Shown here piece after piece: positions 44,503 to 53,417 of a DNA stretch of 64,000 bases. Location: NCBI RefSeq assembly GCF_012221945.1, contig NZ_CP032549.1, forward strand, positions 1,798,001-1,862,000. Reading direction: 5' to 3'. The translations under genes and the position numbers were made by a program. The first letter of the stretch is position 1; each line of letters starts with the position of its first letter. Below the pieces are notes generated by a model. The model was not told the origin of the DNA, did not search any database, and saw nothing but the letters and a program-made list of their open reading frames with translations. Source of the stretch: Glutamicibacter mishrai (lineage in GTDB: Bacteria > Actinomycetota > Actinomycetes > Actinomycetales > Micrococcaceae).

Positions 44503-45006
44503 CTAACAAATCTTTGAGTCAATATAGGCTTCCAGTGCTGAGAAAGACCCAGCAACCGCAGCGAGTCCACCAAGTTGTGCGCCGCTGAGAGCGACACCCC
44601 CGATAACGACAGTTCCTCCGCCGGTTGCAACGGCTGCTGCACCCAGGGCAGTGGCTCCAATGCCGAAGACAACGGCTGCTAAGGATGTGGCGCACCAGCT
44701 AGCAGCTGGCGTAGCAATTGATGAATCGCCGGTGGCTACAAAACTCAGTTGGCCGTGATTCTTACTGACTTTGAAATCTTGGCCGTTAGGTGAGGAATAA
44801 GTAAAGGACTCACCACTCTTCAAGCTCTCCATTTTCTTTGCCAACTTGTTAGTTTCAGAATGGGTATCTGAACTCTCGATTGTTTGCTGCGGCGCACTAA
44901 CGAATGTTGTCGCATTGGCAGGAGCATTCACCGCCAACGTGAGGGCGACAGTGGTGAGTATGGCAAGCGATGTCGAGTTAATTTTTTTTGAATAAAGGGA
45001 TGTCAC
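44503..45006 (-). CDS. Secreted protein with Gly/Ala-rich hydrophobic C-terminal domain (bacteriocin-like candidate)
   Basis: A 167-residue protein. Residues 1-32 form a Sec signal peptide (basic start, LAILTTVALTLAV core, cleavage after ANA at 30-32). Residues 33-100 are polar and charged. Residues 101-167 are almost uncharged, Gly/Ala/Val-rich and amphiphilic to transmembrane-like, bounded by Cys105 and the C-terminal Cys167, which could form a disulfide. The layout resembles precursors of Sec-exported hydrophobic bacteriocins, but no family is recognised. GTG 45006 is the start; there is no Shine-Dalgarno, and TTAGAT upstream suggests a leaderless or weak start. It heads a three-gene operon with two small membrane proteins. 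Confidence 0.6.
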   Translation of the reverse strand: MTSLYSKKINSTSLAILTTVALTLAVNAPANATTFVSAPQQTIESSDTHSETNKLAKKMESLKSGESFTYSSPNGQDFKVSKNHGQLSFVATGDSSIATPAASWCATSLAAVVFGIGATALGAAAVATGGGTVVIGGVALSGAQLGGLAAVAGSFSALEAYIDSKIC

Positions 45007-45302
45007 GATTCATATCTAATGGATTTAAGCTACATTTCGATGGTAGCGGCTACAGCTGTGGATGTAAATCGTACTTTTGTAGGAGAGCAGGTGACTTTGG
45101 CTCGTTTGTACGAGGCAGCGCGTTCCCGGGAGCAGTCGATCTCATCTTTAGGCGTGGCAAGGTGACGATTTGGTTTTCGGCGCTGATCGACCCCGCGCAG
45201 GCCAAGGGAGAACCTAAATCCCATGCAATAGAACGTCGAATTATCTGCGTTGTATGAAAGGGTGCAGGGCGGAAATCGGCGATTCGAAGCAGGAGCTGGG
45301 CT

Positions 45303-45905
45303 CTACAATTGGTCAGTGAATTCCAGCAGTCGGGCAATGGCTGCTCGTGCGCCGAGCTCATCGTTATACCCAGAACGCACGATGGCAGCAGACACCGCCT
45401 GCGGGGTAATACCAAGAATTTCGGCCACGGCTTTTTGCTGGCCACGTACTCCTGGAGTGAGCAGGTCTACCACTGACCATTCGGCCTCGGTACGGGTGCG
45501 AATCCACTGGCCCAACATGCGCAGCAGACCCTCCAATTCGGCATCCATCTCATCGGTGCCCGAGGAGACGCAAATTGGTACCCGTTCGCCGCGGTGACTG
45601 GCCGCTTCCAGCGCACCCAAGGCCCGGCGTGCGGCCTTGCCTTCCACCAAGTCTGCATCGGTCGGTACCGGTTCATAGAGGCTCCCGATACCGAGTCCGA
45701 TATTGCAGAAGTTCAACCTCGTCACCCGCATGAGTGCATCTACTGCTGCGTCGGGATCCTTGGGTACGCCCAGCAATAATTGGCCGCTCAGAGCGGTGAA
45801 CGGTGCATGCGTGTCCACCCGGGAGAGCTGATGCCACAATTGCTCGCTGGCGTCGGCAACATCGGTGACCGAGCGGGGCCGGGGGCTGAGCGCAACGACA
45901 AACAT
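45303..45905 (-). CDS. Conserved HTH protein of unknown function
   Basis: A 200-residue soluble protein. The C-terminal part carries a helix-turn-helix (about 160-182: QKAVAEILGITPQAVSAAI), while the N-terminal 120 residues form an alpha/beta domain beginning FVVALSPRPRS. The arrangement resembles SatD-like proteins of actinobacteria, but that assignment is not secure. It is a single gene, followed by the low-G+C patch and preceded by yczE. It may regulate DNA- or phage-related functions; this is a guess. Confidence 0.65.
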   Translation of the reverse strand: MFVVALSPRPRSVTDVADASEQLWHQLSRVDTHAPFTALSGQLLLGVPKDPDAAVDALMRVTRLNFCNIGLGIGSLYEPVPTDADLVEGKAARRALGALEAASHRGERVPICVSSGTDEMDAELEGLLRMLGQWIRTRTEAEWSVVDLLTPGVRGQQKAVAEILGITPQAVSAAIVRSGYNDELGARAAIARLLEFTDQL

Positions 45906-45963
45906 ATTTCCAGTATTGCCTGTACAGGCGGGTTTGTCGCGAGTTCAGCGCGACACGTTGACC

Positions 45964-46599
45964 TTAGTGCTGTTGTGGCAAGCGCACGCTAGTGCGCGAA
46001 ACGAAGAGCTGCGTGGCTGGTCCGATGAGTACCGCGTAAGCCACCGTGCCCAGGCCCACCGGGCCGCCGAGCAGCCAGCCGATGCCCAGCACCGAGAGTT
46101 CCAGCGCGGTGCGGATCAGCCGCAGCGACAGCCCGGTGCGCAGGTGCAGTCCGGTCATCAGCCCATCGCGCGGGCCGGGACCGAAGTGGCTTCCTATGTA
46201 GAGGGCGCCTCCCAAGCCGTTGATGAGGATTGCGACCACGAGGGTGAGGATCTGCCAGCCAAGACCGTTGATAACAGGTAAGAATCGCAGGAAGAAATCG
46301 AGTGCAACACCGAGGTACAGCGTGTTGGCGATGGTGCCCAGGCCGGGCCATTGGCGCAAGGGGATCCAGGCGAGCAGGACCAGTGCGCCTACCAGGATGA
46401 TGATGGTGCCCAGCGACAAGGGCACATGATTGGCGATGCCAAGGTGCAGCACATCCCACGGATCCACGCCCAGCTGCGCTCGAATGATCATGGCCATCGC
46501 TAATGCGTAGAGGGACAGGCCGGCAAAGAGGTTGAAGAATCGCAAGGGCAACCGCCCGCTGGCGAGCTGTTGGCGCGGAGTCAGATTAGTGATGGTCAT
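45964..46599 (-). CDS. yczE: YczE-family membrane protein
   Basis: A 211-residue membrane protein with five helices. It belongs to the YczE/YyaS/YitT type, recognised by RAQLGVDPWDVLHLGI after the first helix and GSHFGPGPRDGLMTGL in the middle. Function unknown; YczE is linked genetically to surfactin production in Bacillus. ATG 46599 is the likely start; a longer frame to 46713 would cross the operator and overlap the divergent gene. It is divergent from a MocR regulator, the established YczR-YczE arrangement. Confidence 0.85.
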   Translation of the reverse strand: MTITNLTPRQQLASGRLPLRFFNLFAGLSLYALAMAMIIRAQLGVDPWDVLHLGIANHVPLSLGTIIILVGALVLLAWIPLRQWPGLGTIANTLYLGVALDFFLRFLPVINGLGWQILTLVVAILINGLGGALYIGSHFGPGPRDGLMTGLHLRTGLSLRLIRTALELSVLGIGWLLGGPVGLGTVAYAVLIGPATQLFVSRTSVRLPQQH

Positions 46600-46616
46600 G
46601 AATAAAATAATCCGGT

Positions 46617-46645
46617 AAATTGGCCATGTAAAAAATAGCCAATTT
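46617..46645. promoter_or_regulatory. Inverted repeat between yczE and the MocR regulator
   Basis: AAATTGGC (46617-46624) and GCCAATTT (46638-46645) are perfect 8-bp arms with a 13-base A-rich spacer, in the 61-base gap between the divergent starts. A probable binding site for the MocR regulator. Confidence 0.65.
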
Positions 46646-46660
46646 TGAAGAGGTGGACTT

Positions 46661-48061
46661 ATGGGCCGCGTCACAGGTGCTGCGCTCGCCGGAATGCTCG
46701 GGGCAGCCGACACTTCCCAACCTGCCTACCGATGGCTTTTTGAAACGCTGCGCTCGCTCATAGCCAATGGCCGCATCCTGCACGGCTCGGTACTGCCCAG
46801 CGAACGCGAAGTCGTGGCTCGACTGGGGCTGAGCCGCACCACCATTTCACGTGCCTACGCAGAACTTCGCGATAGCGGCTACGCCAGCTCCCGCCAAGGC
46901 TCGGGAACAGTCGCCCAGATTCCCGGAGGGCCGGTTGCCGGCGGAGCAGAGCCGCTGCCGCTGGGCGGTTTCGGGCCAATGCCTGGAAGCACCGCGCTAG
47001 ATCTGACCTGCGCGGCGCCCAATGCCCCGACCGGAATGCTCGGGGAATTCCAAGCAGCGTTGGAACAGCTTCCGCGATATGCGGCCACGATGGGCTACTA
47101 CCCATTAGGCCTAGAGCCGCTAAGGTTGGCCCTCGCCGATTACTACACCCGCAAAGGTTTACCTACCGGTCCGGATCAGATCATTGTTACCTCAGGTGCG
47201 CTGTCCTCGGTGGCAGCCGCAGGCCGCGCGGTCATGGGTCGCGGACAGAGCGTGCTGGCAGAATCCCCGACCTACCCCAACTCCTTGCTTGCGCTCAAGG
47301 CACATGGTGCTCGCACCGCAGCGGTGCCCATCGGTCCGGACGGGTCCGACATGGAGCAGATCGCCTCGGCCCTTCACACGGTGTCCCCGACAGTGATGCT
47401 GTGCCTGCCCGACTTCCACAACCCCGTGGGAACCTTGCTGGATGACGCAAGGCGAGAACGCTGGGCGGCAGAACTGGACCGGGCGGGAACCGTCGGCATC
47501 ATCGATGAAACCTGCGCCGAGCTGTGGCTTGATACTGAGCCGGACGTTTTGCCGATGGCGGCCTTTTCCAAGAACCTGGTCACCGTGGGCAGCGCCAGCA
47601 AATCGCACTGGGGTGGATTGCGCCTTGGCTGGATTCGAACGCCACGGCATCTCTCGGGTGCCATCGCCCGCTCGCGCATGAGCATGGATCTCGGCGCGCC
47701 CGTGCTGGAGCAATTGGTGCTGGCCAACCTGCTGAATGCAGGCACCAGCCTCGCACAGAGTGCCCGGGAGGGCTTGCGGGATAACCGGGACTGGATGATC
47801 GCTGAACTGCAGCGGTTGCTGCCGGAATGGAAGCCCAATAGGCCTGCAGGTGGCCTGAGCCTATGGTGCCAACTGCCGCAGCCTCGTTCCAGCGCGCTTG
47901 CTCGACAGCTCAAATCAGTGTTGCTGGCGCCGGGATCCACCTTCGCCGTGGAAGGCCACGGCTTGGAGCATTATCTGCGTTTGCCATTTGCCCAGGACCG
48001 AGCCGATCTGGAACAGGCGCTTCCGGCAATTGCCGAGGCGTGGCACAAGGTGGCTGCGTGA
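46661..48061 (+). CDS. MocR-family (GntR/aminotransferase) regulator, YczR type
   Basis: A 466-residue chimera: a GntR winged HTH at about residues 20-85 (RSLIANGRILHGSVLPSEREV, LGLSRTTISRAYAEL) joined to a fold-type I aminotransferase domain (about 110-466). The PLP-binding Lys is in VGSASKSHWGGLRLGW. Such regulators sense PLP or its adducts. Divergent pairing with yczE identifies it as the YczR subgroup. The RBS AGAGG lies 7-8 bases before ATG 46661. It may bind the inverted repeat at 46617-46645. Confidence 0.9.
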   Translation: MGRVTGAALAGMLGAADTSQPAYRWLFETLRSLIANGRILHGSVLPSEREVVARLGLSRTTISRAYAELRDSGYASSRQGSGTVAQIPGGPVAGGAEPLPLGGFGPMPGSTALDLTCAAPNAPTGMLGEFQAALEQLPRYAATMGYYPLGLEPLRLALADYYTRKGLPTGPDQIIVTSGALSSVAAAGRAVMGRGQSVLAESPTYPNSLLALKAHGARTAAVPIGPDGSDMEQIASALHTVSPTVMLCLPDFHNPVGTLLDDARRERWAAELDRAGTVGIIDETCAELWLDTEPDVLPMAAFSKNLVTVGSASKSHWGGLRLGWIRTPRHLSGAIARSRMSMDLGAPVLEQLVLANLLNAGTSLAQSAREGLRDNRDWMIAELQRLLPEWKPNRPAGGLSLWCQLPQPRSSALARQLKSVLLAPGSTFAVEGHGLEHYLRLPFAQDRADLEQALPAIAEAWHKVAA

Positions 48062-48101
48062 GATTGAACTGATCCTTGGGCGCGATGGGGCAATCCGTGG
48101 A

Positions 48102-48215
48102 CTAATCCAACCAGGCGGCCAAAGCTCCGGAGGTAATGAGGGCGAAGGTGCCAACAAATAAAACAGCGATGATGACTGAAAATAGTACGAGCCAGCGAGT
48201 TTCAGGTTTATTCAT
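48102..48215 (-). CDS. 37-residue single-helix membrane microprotein
   Basis: A short frame starting ATG 48215, three bases after the stop of the preceding 70-residue membrane-protein gene. The product has a charged N-terminus (MNKPETRW), one strongly hydrophobic helix (LVLFSVIIAVLFVGTFALI, about 9-28) and ends AAWLD. An AGG lies about 8 bases upstream. Coupling to the upstream gene and the clean topology support it. Function unknown. Confidence 0.5.
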   Translation of the reverse strand: MNKPETRWLVLFSVIIAVLFVGTFALITSGALAAWLD

Positions 48216-48218
48216 TCT

Positions 48219-48431
48219 TTAGACCTGGCTTTCGCGGTTGGTGAATTTCCGAATTGCCTGGCCGGCAGCGTAGCAAATGCCAAGCCCTGGAATGCATAAA
48301 GACCCCACCAGTACGATCAGCATGTACGTCGAACGGCACTGGACGTAGCGCCAGCACACGTAGATGACCCCGGTGGCCCAAAGAAGCATTACGGATACTT
48401 CAAAGGGGTCTAGAGCAAGAGCGTTGTCCAT
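48219..48431 (-). CDS. Small two-helix membrane protein
   Basis: A 70-residue protein with two hydrophobic helices (about 12-28 and 35-57) and a basic C-terminal tail (RKFTNRESQV). The second helix carries two Cys (LVGSLCIPGLGICYAAG). No family recognised. It follows the pyroglutamyl-peptidase gene by 9 bases and precedes the 37-residue microprotein by 3 bases, so all three may be one transcript. Confidence 0.55.
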   Translation of the reverse strand: MDNALALDPFEVSVMLLWATGVIYVCWRYVQCRSTYMLIVLVGSLCIPGLGICYAAGQAIRKFTNRESQV

Positions 48432-48440
48432 GTCAGTAGT

Positions 48441-49079
48441 CTATTTCATTTGGTCGGCAAGGGACGCTAGGACCACGGTCAGTGCTTCGGCAAGCTCGGG
48501 GAGAGTGCAGCTAGTCCGAGGCTGCGCCTTAAGCGCAGCTTCACGGTTGTCCGTCTCGGCACCCACCGTGGCCTTCTGCCCTTCAGGTCGAAGCGCGGGA
48601 ACATGGATGAACAGCGCCGGTACTTTCTGCCCATAGGCGAGGTATGCGATGCGGTTGCAAACAAATCTGCCCGCGTCTTCGGATAGGTAAGCGCCGTGGC
48701 CTGCCTGATGCAATGCCTTCAGGATAATTTCTGGATCCAAGGTCGCGGGGCGGTAGTCTTCGCCGCCACGAACGATGCTCTGTTTCACCGGCTGGGCGCC
48801 ATCATTATCCGGGATGCGGGCATCGTCCACGTTGGCGCCTTGGACTTCCAGGCTGATTTCATCTCGCCCGCCAGCCTCGCCGACGCAGATCAAAGCATCG
48901 GGCTGGTGATCCTGCAGCAAAGCTGCCAGAACCTCGCCAGAGCGCTGGAAGGATACCGGCAAGATCGCCTTGGTGATTCGATGGCCATCGGCTTTGTCGG
49001 GAACCAGCCGCACGGCCTCGCCGCTCGCGTTGAACTGGTCGTTGCCGAAAGGCTCGAAGCCGGTCACCAAAAGATGCAT
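48441..49079 (-). CDS. pcp: Pyroglutamyl-peptidase I
   Basis: A 212-residue cysteine peptidase (family C15) removing N-terminal pyroglutamate from peptides. It begins LLVTGFEPFGND, has the GEAGGR loop, and the triad Glu78 (EISLE), Cys141 (GRFVCNRIAY) and His159 (FIHVPA). Cytoplasmic, no signal peptide. Start ATG 49079. It heads a small minus-strand group with two tiny membrane-protein genes and is divergent from rmuC. Confidence 0.93.
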   Translation of the reverse strand: MHLLVTGFEPFGNDQFNASGEAVRLVPDKADGHRITKAILPVSFQRSGEVLAALLQDHQPDALICVGEAGGRDEISLEVQGANVDDARIPDNDGAQPVKQSIVRGGEDYRPATLDPEIILKALHQAGHGAYLSEDAGRFVCNRIAYLAYGQKVPALFIHVPALRPEGQKATVGAETDNREAALKAQPRTSCTLPELAEALTVVLASLADQMK

Positions 49080-49162
49080 GAGCCCATTATGTCCCTAAAC
49101 TGTCGGTGCGTGTTGATAGAGCTTGGGTATAGGTCCAATTGAAAGCCACTGGATAGGTGCTC

Positions 49163-50371
49163 ATGGTTATCGCGGTTTTAATCCTCGTCATCCTCAATAT
49201 TCTCGCAACGGCATGTATTGCCCTGCTGCTGATTCGACGCACCCAGGGCAATGATGATGGCCAGATCCGGGACTCGGTGCGGTCCGCTAATTCAGAGCTT
49301 CGGCAGGAGCTGGGAACCCAGCGCAATGAACTGCGCCAGGGCATGGGAGAAGTGCGCTCCGAGATTGATGCGAAGCTCAGCGCCATGAGCGAATCCAATG
49401 CCAACCGGCACATCCAGATCCAGCACCTGCTGCAACAGGAAATGGAGAAGCTGCGCACTGGCAATGAAGCCAAGCTGGAAAAGATGCGCGAAACCGTGGA
49501 TGAGAAGTTGCAGGGAACCCTGGAGAAGCGCTTGGGCGAATCCTTCGAGTTGGTGAGCAAGCGGCTGGAAATGGTTCAGCAGGGGTTGGGCGAGATGCAA
49601 TCTCTAGCCCAGGATGTCGGCGGGCTCAAGCGCGTGCTCACCAATGTGAAAAGCCGCGGCTCCTGGGGCGAAGTGCAGCTCTCGCGCCAGTTGGAAGACA
49701 TCCTCACCGCTGATCAATACGAGCAGAATGTTGTAGTCGTTCCGGGAAGTCGCGAAGTAGTGGAATTCGCGGTGATCTTGCCCGGACGCGAGGCCGGCAC
49801 CATCTATCTGCCTATCGACTCCAAGCTCCCGCAAGAAGATTATGAGCGCCTGCTCGATGCCCAGGAATCCGGGGAAAAGGCTGCCATTGACGCAGCGGCC
49901 AAGGCCTTGGACCGAGCGATTATCGAGCAGGCCAAACTGATCTCCAGCAAGTACATCGCCCCGCCCTACAGCACCGATTTCGCGATCATGTACCTGCCCA
50001 CCGAAGGGCTCTTCGCTGAAGTCGTGCGCAGCCCCGGCCTGGCCAGCAAACTGCAAACAGAGCATCGGGTCCTCGTTACAGGTCCAACAACCCTGATGAG
50101 CCTGCTCAACTCGCTGCAGATGGGCTTCCGCACGCTGGCCATCGAGAAGCGCAGCAGCGAAGTGTGGCAGGTGCTCTCTGCGGCCAAGGAAGAATTCCGC
50201 AAATACGGGGACGTCTGGGACAAGCTGGGCAAGCAACTGGCCACCGCGCAGAACACAGTTCGTGATGCCGGTACACGCACGCGGGCCGTGGAACGCAGGC
50301 TCAAGGATGTCCAGACCTTGGAAGTCACGCCCCAAGAAGATGTCCTGAGCGGATTGCTTCCCGAAGCCTAG
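49163..50371 (+). CDS. rmuC: DNA recombination protein RmuC homologue
   Basis: A 402-residue RmuC-family protein: an N-terminal membrane helix (about 2-24), a long coiled coil (about 30-150, repeated E/K/Q/R-rich heptads) and a restriction-endonuclease-like nuclease domain with SRGSWGEVQLSRQLEDIL, LPIDSKLPQEDYERLL and MYLPTEGLFAEV. RmuC limits rearrangements at inverted repeats in E. coli. ATG 49163 has AGG about 5 bases upstream; GTG 49157 is two residues longer. After the stop about 100 bases without a gene precede a terminator. Confidence 0.9.
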   Translation: MVIAVLILVILNILATACIALLLIRRTQGNDDGQIRDSVRSANSELRQELGTQRNELRQGMGEVRSEIDAKLSAMSESNANRHIQIQHLLQQEMEKLRTGNEAKLEKMRETVDEKLQGTLEKRLGESFELVSKRLEMVQQGLGEMQSLAQDVGGLKRVLTNVKSRGSWGEVQLSRQLEDILTADQYEQNVVVVPGSREVVEFAVILPGREAGTIYLPIDSKLPQEDYERLLDAQESGEKAAIDAAAKALDRAIIEQAKLISSKYIAPPYSTDFAIMYLPTEGLFAEVVRSPGLASKLQTEHRVLVTGPTTLMSLLNSLQMGFRTLAIEKRSSEVWQVLSAAKEEFRKYGDVWDKLGKQLATAQNTVRDAGTRTRAVERRLKDVQTLEVTPQEDVLSGLLPEA

Positions 50372-50480
50372 AAGCAGGCCTTGCGCCGGTCATGGTAAAT
50401 GCGCAGGAAAGCATCCATCCCGGCACCAGCCCGTAAACGGCGCGCAGGAAGTCCGGGTCTTCCAAGAAGACCACGAAAGT

Positions 50481-50521
50481 TGAAAATGGCGGTGACCCGC
50501 AAGGGGTCACCGCCATTTTCA
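50481..50521. terminator. Bidirectional intrinsic terminator
   Basis: A perfect 18-bp stem (50481-50498 with 50504-50521) with a 5-base loop and A/T-rich ends, between convergent rmuC and ppa. Confidence 0.88.
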
Positions 50522-50537
50522 GCTCAAGTCTCGGAGA

Positions 50538-51017
50538 CTAGGCCTTGAAACGCTCGATGGAGCGAGCCAGCTCGGCCTCGGCAGCCTCGCGGCCTTCCCA
50601 GCCCTCAGCCTTGACCCACTTGCCTGGCTCCAGGTCCTTGTAGCGGGTGAAGAAGTGCTCGATCTCCTTGATCAGCCATTCGTCGATGTCTTCAAGTTCC
50701 TTGATGTGGTCAAAGCGCTTGTCTGCAGGAACGCACAGCAGCTTGGCATCGCCACCGCCATCGTCGGTCATGTTGAATACGCCAATTGGGCGGGCTTCGA
50801 CAACAACGCCTGGGATCAGATCAACGCCTGGGATGTAAACCATGGCGTCCAATGGATCGCCATCCTCGCCCAGAGTATCGTCGAAGTAGCCGTAGTGGGT
50901 TGGGTACTGCATCGAGGTGAACAGCACGCGATCCAGGCGCAAGCGGTGGGTCTCGTGGTCGATCTCGTACTTGACGCGCGATCCGGTTGGGATCTCGATG
51001 GTCACGTCGTGGCTCAT
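50538..51017 (-). CDS. ppa: Inorganic pyrophosphatase (family I)
   Basis: A 159-residue soluble pyrophosphatase hydrolysing PPi to phosphate. The metal-binding signature GDPLDAMVY and [20 protein letters not shown] region are intact, with [19 protein letters not shown] and [14 protein letters not shown] further on. ATG 51017 gives the standard N-terminus ([13 protein letters not shown]) with GGAG 10 bases upstream; a GTG nine bases earlier is too close to that RBS. It is divergent from the carboxypeptidase gene. Confidence 0.95.
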   Translation of the reverse strand: MSHDVTIEIPTGSRVKYEIDHETHRLRLDRVLFTSMQYPTHYGYFDDTLGEDGDPLDAMVYIPGVDLIPGVVVEARPIGVFNMTDDGGGDAKLLCVPADKRFDHIKELEDIDEWLIKEIEHFFTRYKDLEPGKWVKAEGWEGREAAEAELARSIERFKA

Positions 51018-51114
51018 GAAAAGCACGCTCCTAAACTAGTCTTAGGGTTATCCGCTAATAAGGGTATCGCCCCACGGGCCCCCTTCGATAAAACTTCGAG
51101 AGGAATGTAACCAT

Positions 51115-52479
51115 ATGAACACTGCCGCCCGACGCGCGCTTACGCTAGGGGTGGCCGTGCTGGCCGTGGTTGCAGTCATTCTGGCCATGGTGCTAGCCCC
51201 TCGATTCTTCACCGGCGAACCCGAAGCTTTCTACACCCCGGCCAGTGCCCAGCAAGCTGGAAAAGACCCAGTCACCGTGGCAGATCTCGATCCGCAGGCC
51301 CCGGCGCCGGACACCGCGGCACTCACCGCCAAACTCGATGCGATCCTCGCCGACACTTCCGATGGCACCAGCTTTAATGCGCAGGTGGTCGACGTCGCCA
51401 GCCAGACGGTGCTTTATAACCGCAACGCCGACACAAACGGCACCCCGGCATCCAGCCTGAAGGTCGTGACCGCCATGGCCGCCTTGGAAACCATGGGCGG
51501 CGACAGCCAGCTATCCACCTCGGTTCTGCTTGATGGCAACACCCTCATCCTGCGCGGCGGGGGAGATGTGCTGTTGGGCGATGGGAAGTCGGACCCGGCG
51601 CACCCCAAGGGCTACGCCGGCCTGGCCACCCTGGCCGAGCAGACCGCCAAGGAACTGGAATCCCACGGCATCAGCGAAGTCTCGCTGTGGCTTGACGATT
51701 CTCTCTTCGGCGACGCCCACAACAATTCCGCCTGGGATAAGTCGCTGTTCACCTCTAATAACATCGGCGAGGTATACCCGATCGCGCACTACGCAGGCCG
51801 CGCCGGCGAAAGCACCAACACCGCTTACCAATCCGATGCAGCCGAACAGGTCCGCAAGGTCTTCGCCAAAGAGCTCTCATCCTCTGTCAAGGTCAATGAA
51901 GGCGGCCGGGGCTCCTACGACGGCGGTGAGAAGATCACCGAAGTGAAATCCGCGCCCCTGCGCCAAGTCATCAAGCACATGCTGCTGGTCTCCGATAACT
52001 ACATCGCCGAAACCATGGGACGGCTCGTGGCCGTCAAACGCGGCATGGCCCCGGAACAGGCTGGCGAAGCGGTCGCCGCCGTGGCCGGTGAACATGGCGC
52101 CGAAGGCGCGCAGCTGGCCGATACCAGCGGATTGGCCGCACAGAACAAGATCTCACCGGCCGCACTGACCGCGGTCTTGCGCGCGGCGGCCGCCAGCCCC
52201 AAGCCGGAACTGCGCGAACTGGTCTACTCCCTGCCGGTCGCCGGCTATAACGGCACGCTCATGAATCGCCTAGGCCAGTCCTCCACACTGGGATTGGTGC
52301 GCGCCAAGACCGGTTCGCTGACCGGGGTGGCCACGTTGACCGGCATGACCATCACCCAAGACGGGCGCTTGCTGGCCTTCTCGATTTTTGCCCATCAACC
52401 TGGCGGAACACTCGCACCGCATAAGCCGATTATCGACTCAGCAGTGGCCGCCATTCGCGGTTGCGGCTGCCAGAGCTAA
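51115..52479 (+). CDS. dacB: D-alanyl-D-alanine carboxypeptidase/endopeptidase (PBP4/DacB type)
   Basis: A 454-residue class C penicillin-binding protein acting on peptidoglycan outside the membrane. An N-terminal signal/anchor helix (about 8-24) precedes the transpeptidase domain with SSLK (in TPASSLKVVTAMAAL), SDN (in LLVSDNYIAETMG) and KTG (in RAKTGSLTGVATLTG). The large insert between SxxK and SxN is the PBP4 pattern. It heads the housekeeping run ending with panC. Confidence 0.9.
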   Translation: MNTAARRALTLGVAVLAVVAVILAMVLAPRFFTGEPEAFYTPASAQQAGKDPVTVADLDPQAPAPDTAALTAKLDAILADTSDGTSFNAQVVDVASQTVLYNRNADTNGTPASSLKVVTAMAALETMGGDSQLSTSVLLDGNTLILRGGGDVLLGDGKSDPAHPKGYAGLATLAEQTAKELESHGISEVSLWLDDSLFGDAHNNSAWDKSLFTSNNIGEVYPIAHYAGRAGESTNTAYQSDAAEQVRKVFAKELSSSVKVNEGGRGSYDGGEKITEVKSAPLRQVIKHMLLVSDNYIAETMGRLVAVKRGMAPEQAGEAVAAVAGEHGAEGAQLADTSGLAAQNKISPAALTAVLRAAAASPKPELRELVYSLPVAGYNGTLMNRLGQSSTLGLVRAKTGSLTGVATLTGMTITQDGRLLAFSIFAHQPGGTLAPHKPIIDSAVAAIRGCGCQS

Positions 52480-52496
52480 AGGAGCAGGAGCAGCAT

Positions 52497-53417
52497 ATGA
52501 ATCAGGTTGTTGATTGGAAACTGGCCGCGAACGCCGCCAAGACGCTGATGCCTGCCGGGCCGAAGATCCTCAGAAAAGATGCCGCCCGAATCATCGAGGA
52601 ACTGCGCATTGCCGCCGGCGAAGGCCTGATCGAGGCGGAGAAGATCTCCAAGCTGACCTCCACCGCGCCCTCGCAGACCCTGGTGGTGGACCGGGCCGGA
52701 TGGGCCAAGGCCGTCAGCCAGAATTTCGCGGCCATGCTGCCCGAACAGGCCAACGTCCCCACCATGGTTCCCGCGGTTGCCGGAGCCGAGCTCGGCGCAG
52801 TGCTCTCGGTGCTGGGCACCCGGGTGCTGGGACAGTTCGACCCCTTCGTCGGCCCGCGACTGCTGCTCAACGCACCGACCATCACCCAGATCCGCGGCGA
52901 ACTGAACCTGAACGCCCGCGATTTTTATCTGTGGATCGCCACCCACGAGCAGACCCACCGCCTGCAGTTCGAGCATGCGCCCTGGATCCCCGAGGTCATG
53001 AAGTCCATCCTCGCCGAAGCGTTTGGCCCGCTGGAGAATGAAGGGTCGATGAACCAGCTCGGCGAGCGTCTGAAATCCATGAAGTCGGAAGTCAGCGAAT
53101 TGACCAGCATCATGTCGGTGCTCGAAGGCCACGCCATGGTGGTGATGAACGATGTGACCAGCATCGGCAGCATCAAGACCATCCGCCGGCGCTTTGAAGC
53201 ACGCGGCGAAAACCGGTCGGTGCTTGCCACCTTGCTGGGCAAGCTGCTTGGCCTGGATGCCAAGGCCCTGCAGTACAAGCGCGGAGCCAAATTCGTGCGC
53301 CATGTGGTGGACGAGATCGGCTATGAAGGCTTCAACCAGGTCTTCAGCTCCCGGGAACTGTTCCCCAGCGCCGAAGAACTCGACCACCCTGAACGCTGGC
53401 TGGCCCGCACCCGATGA
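52497..53417 (+). CDS. Zinc-dependent metalloprotease, DUF2342 family
   Basis: A 306-residue DUF2342 protein. The putative zinc motif HEQTH (about 150-154, in IATHEQTHRLQFEHAPW) and a downstream Glu in VLEGHAMVVMNDV are typical. This family was once labelled coenzyme F420 biosynthesis-associated, without proof of that role. ATG 52497 follows GGAGCAGGAG and lies 17 bases after the previous stop. It overlaps tilS by ATGA. The conserved order dacB, DUF2342, tilS, hpt, ftsH is actinobacterial. Confidence 0.87.
   Translation: MNQVVDWKLAANAAKTLMPAGPKILRKDAARIIEELRIAAGEGLIEAEKISKLTSTAPSQTLVVDRAGWAKAVSQNFAAMLPEQANVPTMVPAVAGAELGAVLSVLGTRVLGQFDPFVGPRLLLNAPTITQIRGELNLNARDFYLWIATHEQTHRLQFEHAPWIPEVMKSILAEAFGPLENEGSMNQLGERLKSMKSEVSELTSIMSVLEGHAMVVMNDVTSIGSIKTIRRRFEARGENRSVLATLLGKLLGLDAKALQYKRGAKFVRHVVDEIGYEGFNQVFSSRELFPSAEELDHPERWLARTR

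Noticed and set aside
44988..45257. An 89-codon plus-strand frame in the gap upstream of the secreted-protein gene
   Set aside because: No RBS, no family, overlaps the divergent gene start; the 296-base gap 45007-45302 shows nothing else convincing beyond probable promoters.
50372..50480. Short stretch after rmuC translating on the minus strand to a peptide that looks mildly protein-like (VYGLVPGWML)
   Set aside because: Too short and without start, RBS or recognisable family; could be a decayed remnant but not supportable.
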